This document shows, in pieces, positions 1 through 8,570 of a stretch of DNA of 58,350 nucleotides. Numbering within the stretch: position 1 is the first letter of the stretch; each line of letters starts with the position of its first letter. Source of the stretch: Romeriopsis navalis LEGE 11480 (lineage in GTDB: Bacteria; Cyanobacteriota; Cyanobacteriia; Leptolyngbyales; Leptolyngbyaceae); the NCBI RefSeq assembly GCF_015207035.1, contig NZ_JADEXQ010000030.1, forward strand, positions 1 through 58,350, in the 5' to 3' direction. Position numbers and translations under genes: made by a program. The notes beneath the pieces are model-generated. The model searched no databases, was not told the origin of the DNA, and saw only the letters and a program-made list of their open reading frames with translations.

Positions 1-786
1 TTGAATGGCTGGGACTACGCCATTGCGGGTGAAGGGAATGGTACAGGCGGTAGCGTGTTTGATTATCGCGGGATTGCGATTAAAGATAACGGTGACTCGA
101 TTACGGTTGCGCTCAACAGTAATATGGACCTCCAAGGTAAAGTCTGGGGCCGTCGTCGCGAAGTCATCAATCATGGTGATATGTTCTTCAACTTCACTGG
201 CAAGAGCTTCAAGGAAGCCAGTGATGCGGGTGAGCTTGTCGGTATTAACTTTGCGCAATACGGTTCGCAAACTGGTGCGGCTTCTACTGGTGTCTACACC
301 GGTGTGAGTGCGAAGAATACCACGCGTCAAAACTACGGTTGGCATAACCTGAATAGTTGGAAGAATGCGGTCAAGCATGATGATGGTTCCAACAACAACT
401 CCTACGGTGACTTGACCTCTGATAACAGCTACTTTGCGGGTCAGCATACGGGTACGAAGACTATCCTGAATGCGATTGATTCGGGTACGAAAGTCGGGAA
501 TATCTCGATGCTTTTGAGCAATGATCTGAGTTCTCAGGGCCTTGATTTTGGCCATTTCGGTGCGGATGGTACACAGACGTTTGGTTTCACCTTCCAGAAA
601 ACGGATGACTTCAAGATTGGCTCCTACGTTGCGAACTTGTTTATGGAGTGTGGTAACGATGGTGTCGCGATCGCAGGAGCGTTGAAGCACGGCGATAAGA
701 AAGTACCGGAGCCCGCAATGATGTTGGGTCTGGCAGGAGTCAGTGGTTTGGGCTTGATGCGTCGTCGTCGCCAGCGCAAAGGCTAG
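1..786 (+). CDS. PEP-CTERM sorting domain surface protein, 5' end outside the window
   Basis: The reading frame is open at base 1, so the start and any signal peptide are probably upstream. The visible 261 residues are rich in Gly, Asn, Asp and Ser, as in an extracellular beta-rich protein. They end with a PEP-CTERM tail: a V-P-E-P motif near residue 236, a short hydrophobic helix (MMLGLAGVSGLGLM) and a run of arginines. In this family the tail is processed by an exosortase and the protein goes to the outer surface or matrix. The body resembles the cyanobacterial exosortase-dependent XDD-type proteins, which is a tentative match from memory. The gene is followed by a long hairpin and faces the next gene tail to tail. 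Confidence 0.85.
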   Translation: MNGWDYAIAGEGNGTGGSVFDYRGIAIKDNGDSITVALNSNMDLQGKVWGRRREVINHGDMFFNFTGKSFKEASDAGELVGINFAQYGSQTGAASTGVYTGVSAKNTTRQNYGWHNLNSWKNAVKHDDGSNNNSYGDLTSDNSYFAGQHTGTKTILNAIDSGTKVGNISMLLSNDLSSQGLDFGHFGADGTQTFGFTFQKTDDFKIGSYVANLFMECGNDGVAIAGALKHGDKKVPEPAMMLGLAGVSGLGLMRRRRQRKG

Positions 787-827
787 GTCTGGCTTAGCTT
801 AATTCCTCGATTTTATGGAGTTGAGTG

Positions 828-875
828 GGGTTTGGCTCAATCGCTGAGATGGCCTAATTGAGTTGAGCCAAACCC
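828..875. terminator. Long hairpin after the PEP-CTERM gene
   Basis: Arms GGGTTTGGCTCAA (828-840) and TTGAGCCAAACCC (863-875) are perfectly complementary over 13 bp around a 22-base loop. It lies between two convergent genes, so it could end transcription from either side. No T-run follows on either strand, so intrinsic termination is likely but not certain; an mRNA-stabilising or REP-like role is possible. Confidence 0.55.
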
Positions 876-943
876 TGAAAATGGGCGGAAAGCTGTAGAC
901 TCTGACAACACAAAATTTCTTTTAACGCAAACGACTATTTTCG

Positions 944-1558
944 TTATGGATTCACCGATCGCTGCTTCCACACCCCATTTTCGCGGGTGTAGAGGCAGCG
1001 ATTTTGGGGATTGCCTTTGAGTTCGAGATGATCAACGGCGATCGGTGTCAGTAGCAGCAAACAAAAATCATCCAGTGGTTGCTGGGCGTCTAATGGCTCA
1101 GGTGTAAAGGCGCTTTCGTCGTCGCGATCGGCCTTCGGGGATGGCCATGCAAAACTGGAACGAGCATTATCCGAGAGGTTATGCCAGGTGGTGCGCCGGA
1201 GTTTTTGCCAGGCGGCATCGGATGTGTCGGCGGTTGCTGTTCCCACGATCATCAGGGGACCGCTCAGCCGAAACTGCTCACGCGTCTTGGGAAAATACCA
1301 GCACAGCTCACCTGCTGGTTGTGGCTCAATCTGGCTGGTTTTCTGACTGCGCCGATCGGTAATAAATTTCAAGTCATTACAATGCCCTGCGACTGCCTGA
1401 TCGACAAATCCCCGAAAGACGATTGTTCGATTCGCCGGTTTGCCATCTTGTGTAACTGTCGCTAATTGGGCATAGCGGGCATAAACTAGCGATCGGTTGC
1501 GGTGTAATGCTCTGGATAGGGGTGATCGCCAAGGTGCGAGAGCAGCAGATTCACCCAT
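944..1558 (-). CDS. Pyridoxamine 5'-phosphate oxidase-like FMN flavoprotein (cyanobacterial PPOX family)
   Basis: The 204-residue protein has the split-barrel flavin-binding organisation: an N-terminal stretch with Y-A-R-Y-A-Q-L-A-T-V and G-K-P-A-N-R-T-I-V-F-R-G-F that forms the FMN-facing strands, a middle segment with T-D-R-R-S-Q-K, and a C-terminal V-D-H-L-E-L-K-G-N-P-Q-N-R dimerisation segment. It belongs to the pyridoxamine-phosphate-oxidase-related proteins common in cyanobacteria. Whether it oxidises pyridoxamine phosphate or another substrate cannot be read from the sequence. The ATG at 1558 is well placed. It lies 72 bp downstream of the ParA gene on the same strand, so co-transcription is possible. 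Confidence 0.8.
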   Translation of the reverse strand: MGESAALAPWRSPLSRALHRNRSLVYARYAQLATVTQDGKPANRTIVFRGFVDQAVAGHCNDLKFITDRRSQKTSQIEPQPAGELCWYFPKTREQFRLSGPLMIVGTATADTSDAAWQKLRRTTWHNLSDNARSSFAWPSPKADRDDESAFTPEPLDAQQPLDDFCLLLLTPIAVDHLELKGNPQNRCLYTRENGVWKQRSVNP

Positions 1559-1630
1559 GTATCAAACCCCAATGCCGCTTGCCGAAAGAGATGATTGGTT
1601 GTAGTTTGCGACTCATTCCGACTAAATTTG

Positions 1631-2572
1631 CTAATCCCCTAAATTTGTCAGGGCGAACTTGCTCGCTGGTTCATTTACGCGGGCCAAGACATTGAGTTTT
1701 TGCATAAACTCCTCGCCGAGTTGTTTAAATGCCTTGCCCCCCGGACATTTGGGGTTGCTGAGGACAACTGGTGTGAACGAATCAACGGCTTTGGAAACAT
1801 TCACATCCATGGGAATCCGCACATTGAATAGCTTTGTATGACTGAAGTCATCGTTCAGGCGCTTCATTACTTGCTTGTAATAACGGCCAGTGAGGAAATT
1901 ATTCGAGACGGAGAAGACGATGCCCAACATTTGCAAGTTGACACTGGGATCCGCCTTATGGGCTTCTTTCAACCGCGCAATTCGCCGTTCTAGTAACTGA
2001 ATCCCGATCAAGGATAAGGGCTCGGGCCGAGCCGGAATCAGGTAAAAATCACTGGCTAACAGCGCACTCCGTGTGATCAAGTTGTATCCTGGGGCGCAGT
2101 CGAGGATGATAATGTCGTATTCCGAATGCACGGTGTTGAGAATGCTGCGGACGAGGTTACGCTCAAAGCCGTTCCAGACAGCTTCGAAGTCCATCTCGCC
2201 TTGTTGGACAGCTCGACGATGCAACATCTCGGAAACTAAAAATTCGTCATACAGATCGATATCCCCGGGTAAAAGGCTTAAGCCTGGGACATTACAGCGG
2301 TAATTGCAGATGGTATCTCGGGCCTGATTAAACAGATCTGGGTCCGACAGAATGGCGCGGTGAATCAGGTAGCGCAACGATCGCTTATCGGCGCGGAGCT
2401 TCGCAAATTCGCCAGGGGGCATCAAACTTAGCGTGGCGCTGATCTGTGTATCGAGATCAACAATCAGCACGCGTTTGTTTTGATCCTTCGCCAGGGAAGC
2501 GGCCAAGTTGACTGTCATCGTGGTCTTGCCCACGCCGCCCTTCATATTGGTCGTTGCGATGACGAATGCCAT
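1631..2572 (-). CDS. ParA/MinD-type ATPase (orphan)
   Basis: A deviant Walker A motif K-G-G-V-G-K-T-T lies at residues 12-19, with the signature lysine of the ParA/Soj/MinD family. The switch regions V-D-L-D-T-Q and I-I-L-D-C-A-P-G-Y follow. Such proteins move DNA, plasmids, carboxysomes or membrane complexes by ATP-dependent dimerisation. The 313-residue length is typical. No ParB, McdB-like partner or parS-like repeats were seen beside it, so the cargo is unknown. It is transcribed away from the radical SAM gene. Confidence 0.85.
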   Translation of the reverse strand: MAFVIATTNMKGGVGKTTMTVNLAASLAKDQNKRVLIVDLDTQISATLSLMPPGEFAKLRADKRSLRYLIHRAILSDPDLFNQARDTICNYRCNVPGLSLLPGDIDLYDEFLVSEMLHRRAVQQGEMDFEAVWNGFERNLVRSILNTVHSEYDIIILDCAPGYNLITRSALLASDFYLIPARPEPLSLIGIQLLERRIARLKEAHKADPSVNLQMLGIVFSVSNNFLTGRYYKQVMKRLNDDFSHTKLFNVRIPMDVNVSKAVDSFTPVVLSNPKCPGGKAFKQLGEEFMQKLNVLARVNEPASKFALTNLGD

Positions 2573-2756
2573 AGCCTACCCCTTGAGAATTTATGCTGCT
2601 GCCATTTTGGCCGAAATTCTGAGTTCTGGAAAACAACTATACAGGAATTTGTGTACCACTTGATTTTATGGCAGTTGAAAGGATAACGCAGGATGACTAA
2701 AACGGTTCAAATAAAGTGCTAGCCTAGATAGGCAAAATTTCCGGCCAACCTTGCTT

Positions 2757-4373
2757 GTGAGCGCTTCTCCCTTCCACGACGAACGGTTACTGTTTACACC
2801 GTTGCAGCCGGAGTCCGATGCAATTCCGCTAATTTTTGCGTTTCCGAATGAGTATACGATCGGCATTACGAGTTTGGGTTACCAAGTGGTCTGGGCCACC
2901 TTTGCCCAGCGGTTGGATGTTGATGTGGCGCGATTATTTACGGATATTCAAGAGCCGCTACCGCAGCAAGCCGAGTTATTGGGCTTTTCGGTTTCGTGGG
3001 AATTGGACTATGTGAATATCCTCGGCATGTTGGAGTCCCTCGATTTGCCGATTTGGGCTAAGCAACGTCAAGATCACCATCCCTTGATATTTGGGGGCGG
3101 ACCAGTCTTGACGGCGAACCCGGAACCCTTTGCGGAATTTTTTGATGTGATTTTGTTGGGGGATGGGGAGCTCCTGCTGGGGGAGTTTATTGACGCCTAT
3201 AAGGCGGTGCGGGGTGCCGATCGCCAAACCCAACTGCGTCACCTGGCCCAAGTGCCGGGGATTTATATTCCCAGTTTGTATGCTGTGACGTATCAGGACG
3301 CGGCTGGGGCGATTGCCGTGATTCAACCGCTGGAGTCAGAGATTCCGGCGACGATTCAAAAACAGACTTATCGCGGTAATACGCTCTCGACCTCGACCGT
3401 CGTGACGGATAAGTCGGCCTGGGAAAATATTTATATGGTCGAAGTGGTGCGCAGTTGTCCCGAGATGTGCCGCTTTTGTTTGGCCAGTTACTTGACGCTG
3501 CCCTTCCGGACGCCGGATTTAGCGGCATCGTTAATTCCCGCCATTGAACAAGGCTTGACCGTCACCGATCGCATTGGCCTCTTGGGGGCTTCGGTGACAC
3601 AGCATCCGGAATTTGATGCGTTGCTGGATCACTTAAACCAACCGCAGTTTGATGATGTGCGTGTGAGTGTCGCTTCGGTGCGGACGAATACCGTGACCGA
3701 GAAGCTGGCTCAAACGTTAGTGAAACACGATACAAAATCCATCACGATCGCCGTTGAAAGTGGGAGCGATCGTGTGCGTGAAGTGATCAACAAGAAGTTG
3801 CAAAATGATGAAATCACTAGTGCTGCGATTAATGCTAAAGCCGGTGGTTTGAGTAGTTTGAAACTCTATGGCATGGTTGGCATCCCGAGCGAAACGATGG
3901 AGGATGTGGAGCAAACGGCATTGATGCTGAAGTCGCTGAAAAAAACGGTGCCAGGTTTGCGTCTTACTTGGGGGTGTAGTACTTTTGTGCCGAAAGCACA
4001 TACGCCGTTTCAGTGGTTTGGCATTAACCGTGATGCGGAGAAACGCCTGAAATTTTTGCAAAAGCAGTTGCGCCCTAAGGGCATTGAATTTCGGCCCGAA
4101 AGTTATAATTGGTCCGTGATTCAAACCCTGATTTCCCGTGGTGATCGACGGTTAGCGCCATTGCTCGAATTAGTCCGGAAATACGGCGATACGTTGGGCA
4201 GCTATCGACGGGCCTTTAAGGAATTGCGTGGAACGTTGCCGGGGTTAGATTTCTATGTCTATGCGGATTGGTCGCAGGATCAAGTTTTACCCTGGGACCA
4301 TCTCCAAGGACCATTGCCCAAAGCAACATTGCAAAAGCATCTAGAAACGGCCCAAGCGAGTTTCTCTGTTTAG
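2757..4373 (+). CDS. B12-binding-domain-type radical SAM protein
   Basis: About 540 residues. The N-terminal 200 residues look like a cobalamin-binding-type Rossmann region (F-P-N-E-Y-T-I-G, then F-S-V-S-W-E-L-D-Y and F-G-G-G-P-V). The radical SAM core follows, with cluster cysteines C-P-E-M-C-R-F-C (the CxxxCxxC pattern, near residues 236-243) and an E-S-G-S-D-R SAM-contact segment. Members bind a 4Fe-4S cluster and cleave S-adenosylmethionine; the substrate is unknown here. The start is TTG at 2751 or GTG at 2757; no nearby ATG fits. It shares a promoter region with the divergent ParA gene. Confidence 0.85.
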   Translation: MSASPFHDERLLFTPLQPESDAIPLIFAFPNEYTIGITSLGYQVVWATFAQRLDVDVARLFTDIQEPLPQQAELLGFSVSWELDYVNILGMLESLDLPIWAKQRQDHHPLIFGGGPVLTANPEPFAEFFDVILLGDGELLLGEFIDAYKAVRGADRQTQLRHLAQVPGIYIPSLYAVTYQDAAGAIAVIQPLESEIPATIQKQTYRGNTLSTSTVVTDKSAWENIYMVEVVRSCPEMCRFCLASYLTLPFRTPDLAASLIPAIEQGLTVTDRIGLLGASVTQHPEFDALLDHLNQPQFDDVRVSVASVRTNTVTEKLAQTLVKHDTKSITIAVESGSDRVREVINKKLQNDEITSAAINAKAGGLSSLKLYGMVGIPSETMEDVEQTALMLKSLKKTVPGLRLTWGCSTFVPKAHTPFQWFGINRDAEKRLKFLQKQLRPKGIEFRPESYNWSVIQTLISRGDRRLAPLLELVRKYGDTLGSYRRAFKELRGTLPGLDFYVYADWSQDQVLPWDHLQGPLPKATLQKHLETAQASFSV

Positions 4374-4426
4374 TGGGGGCGATGGATATTAGCGATGTGC
4401 TGCCCGCCGAATAGCCGCATCATCGA

Positions 4427-5332
4427 ATGGAGAATGAAATTTTGGATGTTCTGATTACAGCGGTATTGCCGATCGCCCTTGTGGCATTAGTTGGATTTTG
4501 CGTTGGGCGGACGTCGGATTTGGATATGAAGACCCTATCGCGGGTGGTGATCTATGCATTGCTACCGGCGTTGGTGTTTACGAGTTTGGCCTCGATGACA
4601 TTATCGTTAAGTGTCGCGTTATCGATCGTTGCCACATTTTTGCTCCATATGACTGTGCTATACCTGCTGGTGTTAGCTATCAGTCGGGGATTGCAGTTGT
4701 CGGTGGACGCGCATAAGAGTTTGCTCGCAACGACGCTGTTTGCGAATGTGGGCAATATGGGGTTGCCGTTTGTGTTGTTTTCCCTGGGGCCAGTGGGATT
4801 GGAGCGGGCGGTGGTGTATTTGGTTTGCTGGAGTCTGATGATTGCCAGTGTGTTTCCGATTATGCTTAAAGGGACAGGGATTCAGGCGGGGTTGCAGTTG
4901 ACCTTGCGGCTGCCGGTATTTTGGGCGGCGATGGCCGGATTGGGTTTGCAGCTTTGGGGCGGAGATTTGCCGCAGGCACTCGATCGTGGGAGTCAGTTAT
5001 TGGCTGGCGGGGCAATTCCGATCGCGCTGTTGACCTTGGGGATTCAGCTTTCGAAGACGCAGTTTGTGTTTGGTCGGTATGAATTCTTTGGAGCGGTGCT
5101 GCGACTGGTTGTGTCGCCGTTGTTGGCGTTGGGGATTGGCCGGGGACTAGGCTTAAGCGGCTTGGATTTGCAGGTGTTGGTGTTGCAGTCGGCAATGCCG
5201 GTGGCGGTGAATTCGTTGATTTGGGTGACGGAGTTGGGGGGCGATACGGTGCGGGTGGCTCGGACGATCGTCCTTTCAACCTTGTTGAGCTTGGGCACGC
5301 TACCGGGGATTTTGTGGCTGATGACGCGATGA
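4427..5332 (+). CDS. AEC (auxin efflux carrier) family transporter
   Basis: The 301-residue protein is almost entirely membrane helices, about ten, arranged as the two five-helix halves of the AEC/BASS fold. Family-like signatures are V-F-C-V-G-R-style polar breaks after helix 1, L-F-A-N-V-G-N-M-G-L-P-F in helix 4 and S-A-M-P-V-A-V-N in helix 9. AEC members are permeases for small organic acids or metabolites, and bacterial substrates vary. It follows the radical SAM gene by 53 bp on the same strand and may be read with it. The ATG at 4427 starts the first hydrophobic segment cleanly. Confidence 0.85.
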   Translation: MENEILDVLITAVLPIALVALVGFCVGRTSDLDMKTLSRVVIYALLPALVFTSLASMTLSLSVALSIVATFLLHMTVLYLLVLAISRGLQLSVDAHKSLLATTLFANVGNMGLPFVLFSLGPVGLERAVVYLVCWSLMIASVFPIMLKGTGIQAGLQLTLRLPVFWAAMAGLGLQLWGGDLPQALDRGSQLLAGGAIPIALLTLGIQLSKTQFVFGRYEFFGAVLRLVVSPLLALGIGRGLGLSGLDLQVLVLQSAMPVAVNSLIWVTELGGDTVRVARTIVLSTLLSLGTLPGILWLMTR

Positions 5333-5365
5333 AGCCCAGCGTCTTTTGGCGATTTGTCGATCGGT

Positions 5366-5608
5366 TTAATTCATGGCCAGCCGTTGGATCAGCGTGTCTA
5401 CCTGAACTGACGATAGAACAATCTGGCCAGAATCGCACATCATCACGGTACGGGTTCGACGGCCATAGGTTGCATCAATCAGTCCGCCGCGCGCCCGCGC
5501 TTCCACGATAATCCGCTTAACTGGGGCCGATTCAGCGCTGATCACGCTTCTAATCCGCTGTGATGCGACAACATTACCAAAGCCGATATTGATGAGTTGA
5601 AAATCCAT
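5366..5608 (-). CDS. RemA-like protein (DUF370)
   Basis: This 80-residue protein matches the compact DUF370/RemA family: an N-terminal I-N-I-G-F-G-N-V-V segment, S-A-P-V-K-R-I-I, then [13 protein letters not shown]. In Bacillus RemA binds DNA as a ring-forming regulator of biofilm matrix genes. Cyanobacteria have short homologues of uncertain role, often conserved as single-copy genes. The conserved basic segment around D-A-T-Y-G-R-R is intact. A GAGAAG sequence lies upstream of the ATG at 5608. Confidence 0.85.
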   Translation of the reverse strand: MDFQLINIGFGNVVASQRIRSVISAESAPVKRIIVEARARGGLIDATYGRRTRTVMMCDSGQIVLSSVQVDTLIQRLAMN

Positions 5609-5648
5609 GATTGCTTCTCTGATGGGACAAGGTAAAGCGGTTTAGGTC

Positions 5649-6032
5649 CTACTCGCCTGTGACCTCGAAGTCATCTTCGCGCAGTTTGGCGGTGCCATCG
5701 GGTTGTAGTACCCATAATTCTTGATGAATCAGGCCACTGGCTTGGTTCATTTTCCAATTCGCACTCAAGACAGCCGAATTTGCATCAATTACCGCGATCG
5801 TTTGATCCAGATACTCGACGGCCGCAAAGCCATCGTTCATGATTTTCTGCCAAAATTCGGCAATTTCGGCGGTGCCGGTGAATGTCCCAAACGGTCGGGC
5901 GTGCATCACCGCATCGGCTTCGTATTGGGCCGCACAGCCATTGGCGTCACCGCAGTTAAAGGCCGCTTTCCAGATGGCACTGCCTTGGAGCACGGCGCTG
6001 ACAACGAGATCTTTCTGGGCTGGACTGACCAT
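5649..6032 (-). CDS. NTF2-like/SnoaL-like small protein
   Basis: The 127-residue protein has the shape of the NTF2/SnoaL/DUF4440 fold: an N-terminal helix with W-K-A-A-F-N-C-G-D-A, then Y-E-A-D-A-V-M-H-A-R-P-F-G-T-F-T-G and curved strands ending in E-D-D-F-E-V-T. These proteins are small cone-shaped binding or enzyme domains, and function cannot be assigned from the fold. It is divergent from the LysR-type gene with a gap of about 100 bp, which is the classical layout for a regulator and its target. Confidence 0.7.
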   Translation of the reverse strand: MVSPAQKDLVVSAVLQGSAIWKAAFNCGDANGCAAQYEADAVMHARPFGTFTGTAEIAEFWQKIMNDGFAAVEYLDQTIAVIDANSAVLSANWKMNQASGLIHQELWVLQPDGTAKLREDDFEVTGE

Positions 6033-6132
6033 AAGTTACCTTGAATCACAATTTTGAAGTTGTCATTCGCAATCATAAGTCGAGGATTAGAATAGAAAAA
6101 GTAGGTAATCAAGAAAGGTTTGTTCTAAAAAA

Positions 6133-7074
6133 ATGAACAATATGATGAACTATCTGCGTCATATGGTGATTTTTGCCCGGGTTGTGGAATGTGGTTCGAT
6201 TAGTGCGACGGCGATCGCGCTTGATTTGTCGAAGTCTGTGGTGAGTCAGCATTTAAAGTCACTGGAGCAGGAATTGGGTGTGATTTTGCTCAATCGCACG
6301 ACGCGGCGCCAGGTCTTGACGCCAGCGGGACGTGATTTTTATGAGCAATGTTTGCGATTGAATAGCATTACGCAGCAAGCCTGGGATGCGGCGCGGGAAA
6401 CGCAGCAGTTGCCGATGGGTTTGGTGAGTATTAGTGTGCCCCATGCGTTGATTGGGCCGATCGTGGCGCCGGCGATCGGGGCGCTGACGGCGCAGTACGA
6501 GAGGATTACACCGACAATTTTGGCAAATGATCAGCGGATTAACCTGATTGAGGAAAATATTGATTTAGCGATTCGGGTCGGTGAAACGGGTGTGAGTGGC
6601 GATCGGCAAGTGCGGCTGGGGCAATTTCGCGATGTCTTGTGCGCGAGTCCACAGTACATCGCACAACATCAGCTCACGTCAGCGGTGTTGATTGATTCTC
6701 CGGAGCGTTGTTTGCAGTGTGACTATATCGCTAACGATTGGCAGGGGACGCAGATTACCCATCACGCCTGGCATAAAACGACGCGGCAACTGATCACGCT
6801 GGAGTTTGTGGGCAATCGGTTTGTTGACTCGTTGCCAACGGTGTTAGCGATGGCGAAGGCGGGGGCCGGATTGGCACTCATCCCGGATTTTGTCTTTAAT
6901 ATGTGTCAGCAGCAGCGAACGTTAGCCAATGTGCTACCGGAATATGAATTTGTGCGATTGCCTGTGCATGCGCGGCATGCGTTTGGTAAACAACCGCCTA
7001 CGGTTGTGCGACTCTGCATTGAGGCAATTAAACAGCAGATCGATGGGTTTTCGGATGGCGCGGATGCCGACTAA
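6133..7074 (+). CDS. LysR-family transcriptional regulator
   Basis: A winged helix-turn-helix fills residues 1-65 (F-A-R-V-V-E-C-G-S-I-S-A-T-A, then S-K-S-V-V-S-Q-H-L-K and L-L-N-R-T-T-R). A periplasmic-binding-like effector domain follows to residue 300. The full length of 313 residues is usual. The effector region has the pattern of the group often called CrgA-like (L-I-E-E-N-I-D-L-A-I-R-V-G). It is transcribed divergently from the NTF2-like gene at 5649-6032, its most likely target together with itself. Confidence 0.88.
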   Translation: MNNMMNYLRHMVIFARVVECGSISATAIALDLSKSVVSQHLKSLEQELGVILLNRTTRRQVLTPAGRDFYEQCLRLNSITQQAWDAARETQQLPMGLVSISVPHALIGPIVAPAIGALTAQYERITPTILANDQRINLIEENIDLAIRVGETGVSGDRQVRLGQFRDVLCASPQYIAQHQLTSAVLIDSPERCLQCDYIANDWQGTQITHHAWHKTTRQLITLEFVGNRFVDSLPTVLAMAKAGAGLALIPDFVFNMCQQQRTLANVLPEYEFVRLPVHARHAFGKQPPTVVRLCIEAIKQQIDGFSDGADAD

Positions 7075-7148
7075 ATTGGCGGCGCATAAGCTGTGGGTGT
7101 GAGTTGTAGGTTGGGATATCGCTGTTGTCGAGTTGACTATCATTCATT

Positions 7149-7490
7149 GTGAACAAACAATTTGGGTTTCTGAGCCAGCGTCAAATCGTTGCCCTTGTCG
7201 GGAGTGTGCTTTTGACGGGGTCATATATCATTTTGCGACTGCCATTGCCGGAAGTGCTGTCTGTGCCCCAATTTTTTGTGGGTCTGGCGTTGCATATCCC
7301 GGCCACGATCGTGGCAATTCCACTTTTGTTAATTCTCGATGCGGCTGCGCCGTCCGGTTCGATTATTGAGTTTGGCACTTTTTGGATTACGGTAAAGCAG
7401 TGGTGGGTTTGGCCGTTGCTATTGACCTACTATTATCTGCTGATTTTTGTGCCGTTGAAATTATTCGCCTTGATGCTGAAGCAGCGCTGA
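7149..7490 (+). CDS. Small membrane protein of unknown function
   Basis: Not recognised. The 113-residue protein has three hydrophobic segments (about residues 12-35, 42-65 and 85-108) and a basic C-terminus. The GTG at 7149 is the only reasonable start; no ATG occurs near the N-terminus. It follows the LysR gene on the same strand by 74 bp but there is no further link. Confidence 0.55.
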   Translation: MNKQFGFLSQRQIVALVGSVLLTGSYIILRLPLPEVLSVPQFFVGLALHIPATIVAIPLLLILDAAAPSGSIIEFGTFWITVKQWWVWPLLLTYYYLLIFVPLKLFALMLKQR

Positions 7491-7671
7491 ATCTTGGGTT
7501 TATCACTGCGTTCGATCGATGATTCATCGCCTCAGTCATGTCGATGCTGTGGCTGATTCGGTTGCCGTGGGGTTGAGATGATTTGCTTAATGCCGATATC
7601 CTGCAAGAATTTTGCGGCAGATGCAAAGCGAGGCAGTAGGCTGGAGAATAGATTTTTCCGCAATTTATTTT

Positions 7672-8550
7672 ATGAGTCCTTTTCCTTCTGTCACGCCGAT
7701 CGTGCCCCCAAGTATCATCCTTGATCCAATGATCCAAGACTGGCTGCGGGAGGACATTGGCCGGGGCGATCGCGCAACTCAAGCACTCCTCGCGGGGGGA
7801 CGGCGGGAAAGCCAAGCGACTTGGGTGGCAAAACAGGATGGTGTGATTGCGGGGATGCCGATCGCTGCGCGGGTATTTCAGTTGCTGGATGCCGATGTGA
7901 AGTTTGAGATTTTGGTAGCTGATGGAACGGCGGTTAAGGCCGGGACGACGATCGCTCAGCTCTCTGGCGGGTTTGACACCTTGCTGATGGGGGAGCGAGT
8001 TGCGTTGAACTTGGGGATGCGGCTGAGTGGAATTGCGACGGTGACACGGCAATATGTGGAGCAGATTGCCGACTTGCCGACACGGTTTGCGGACACGCGC
8101 AAAACGACACCGGGACTACGGTTAGTGGAGAAATATGCGTCCCAGGTAGGTGGTGCAGCGAATCATCGGATGGGCTTGGATGACTCCGCGATGATTAAGG
8201 AAAATCATATTGCGGCAGCGGGGGGCATTGAACAAGCGATCGCCCTAGTGCGGGCACATATTCCCTATCCCATGACGATTGAAGTGGAAACCGAAAACCT
8301 GGAGCAGGTGCGAGAAGCCTTTACCCACGGGGTGGATATTATCATGCTGGATAATATGGATTTGCCAACCATGGCTGAAGCCGTGCAAATGATTCGAGCA
8401 CATAGCGATTGGATTCGTATCGAAGGTTCGGGCAACGTGAGCCTGGAAACGATTCGTGGCATTGCCGAAACCGGTGTGGATTATATTTCCAGTAGTGGGC
8501 CGATTACGCGATCGACCTGGTTAGATTTGAGTATGCGGTTTAGTGCATGA
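7672..8550 (+). CDS. nadC: Nicotinate-nucleotide pyrophosphorylase (carboxylating), quinolinate phosphoribosyltransferase
   Basis: NadC converts quinolinate and PRPP to nicotinate mononucleotide, CO2 and pyrophosphate in de novo NAD synthesis in the cytosol. The sequence shows the N-terminal sandwich domain with W-L-R-E-D-I-G-R-G-D, then the barrel with the characteristic A-D-T-R-K-T-T-P-G-L-R substrate-binding segment, I-K-E-N-H-I and a C-terminal I-E-G-S-G-N-V-S phosphate-binding turn followed by I-S-S-S-G. From the ATG at 7672 the length is 292 residues, typical for the family. An upstream in-frame TTG at 7612 would add a non-homologous extension and is not preferred. Confidence 0.93.
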   Translation: MSPFPSVTPIVPPSIILDPMIQDWLREDIGRGDRATQALLAGGRRESQATWVAKQDGVIAGMPIAARVFQLLDADVKFEILVADGTAVKAGTTIAQLSGGFDTLLMGERVALNLGMRLSGIATVTRQYVEQIADLPTRFADTRKTTPGLRLVEKYASQVGGAANHRMGLDDSAMIKENHIAAAGGIEQAIALVRAHIPYPMTIEVETENLEQVREAFTHGVDIIMLDNMDLPTMAEAVQMIRAHSDWIRIEGSGNVSLETIRGIAETGVDYISSSGPITRSTWLDLSMRFSA

Positions 8551-8570
8551 ATTTTAACCAAATACGGCTT

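Noticed and set aside
4866-5438. Long Pro/Ser-rich frame opposite the AEC transporter.
   Set aside because: Composition is what the reverse complement of a hydrophobic, GC-rich gene gives; the transporter frame is well supported.
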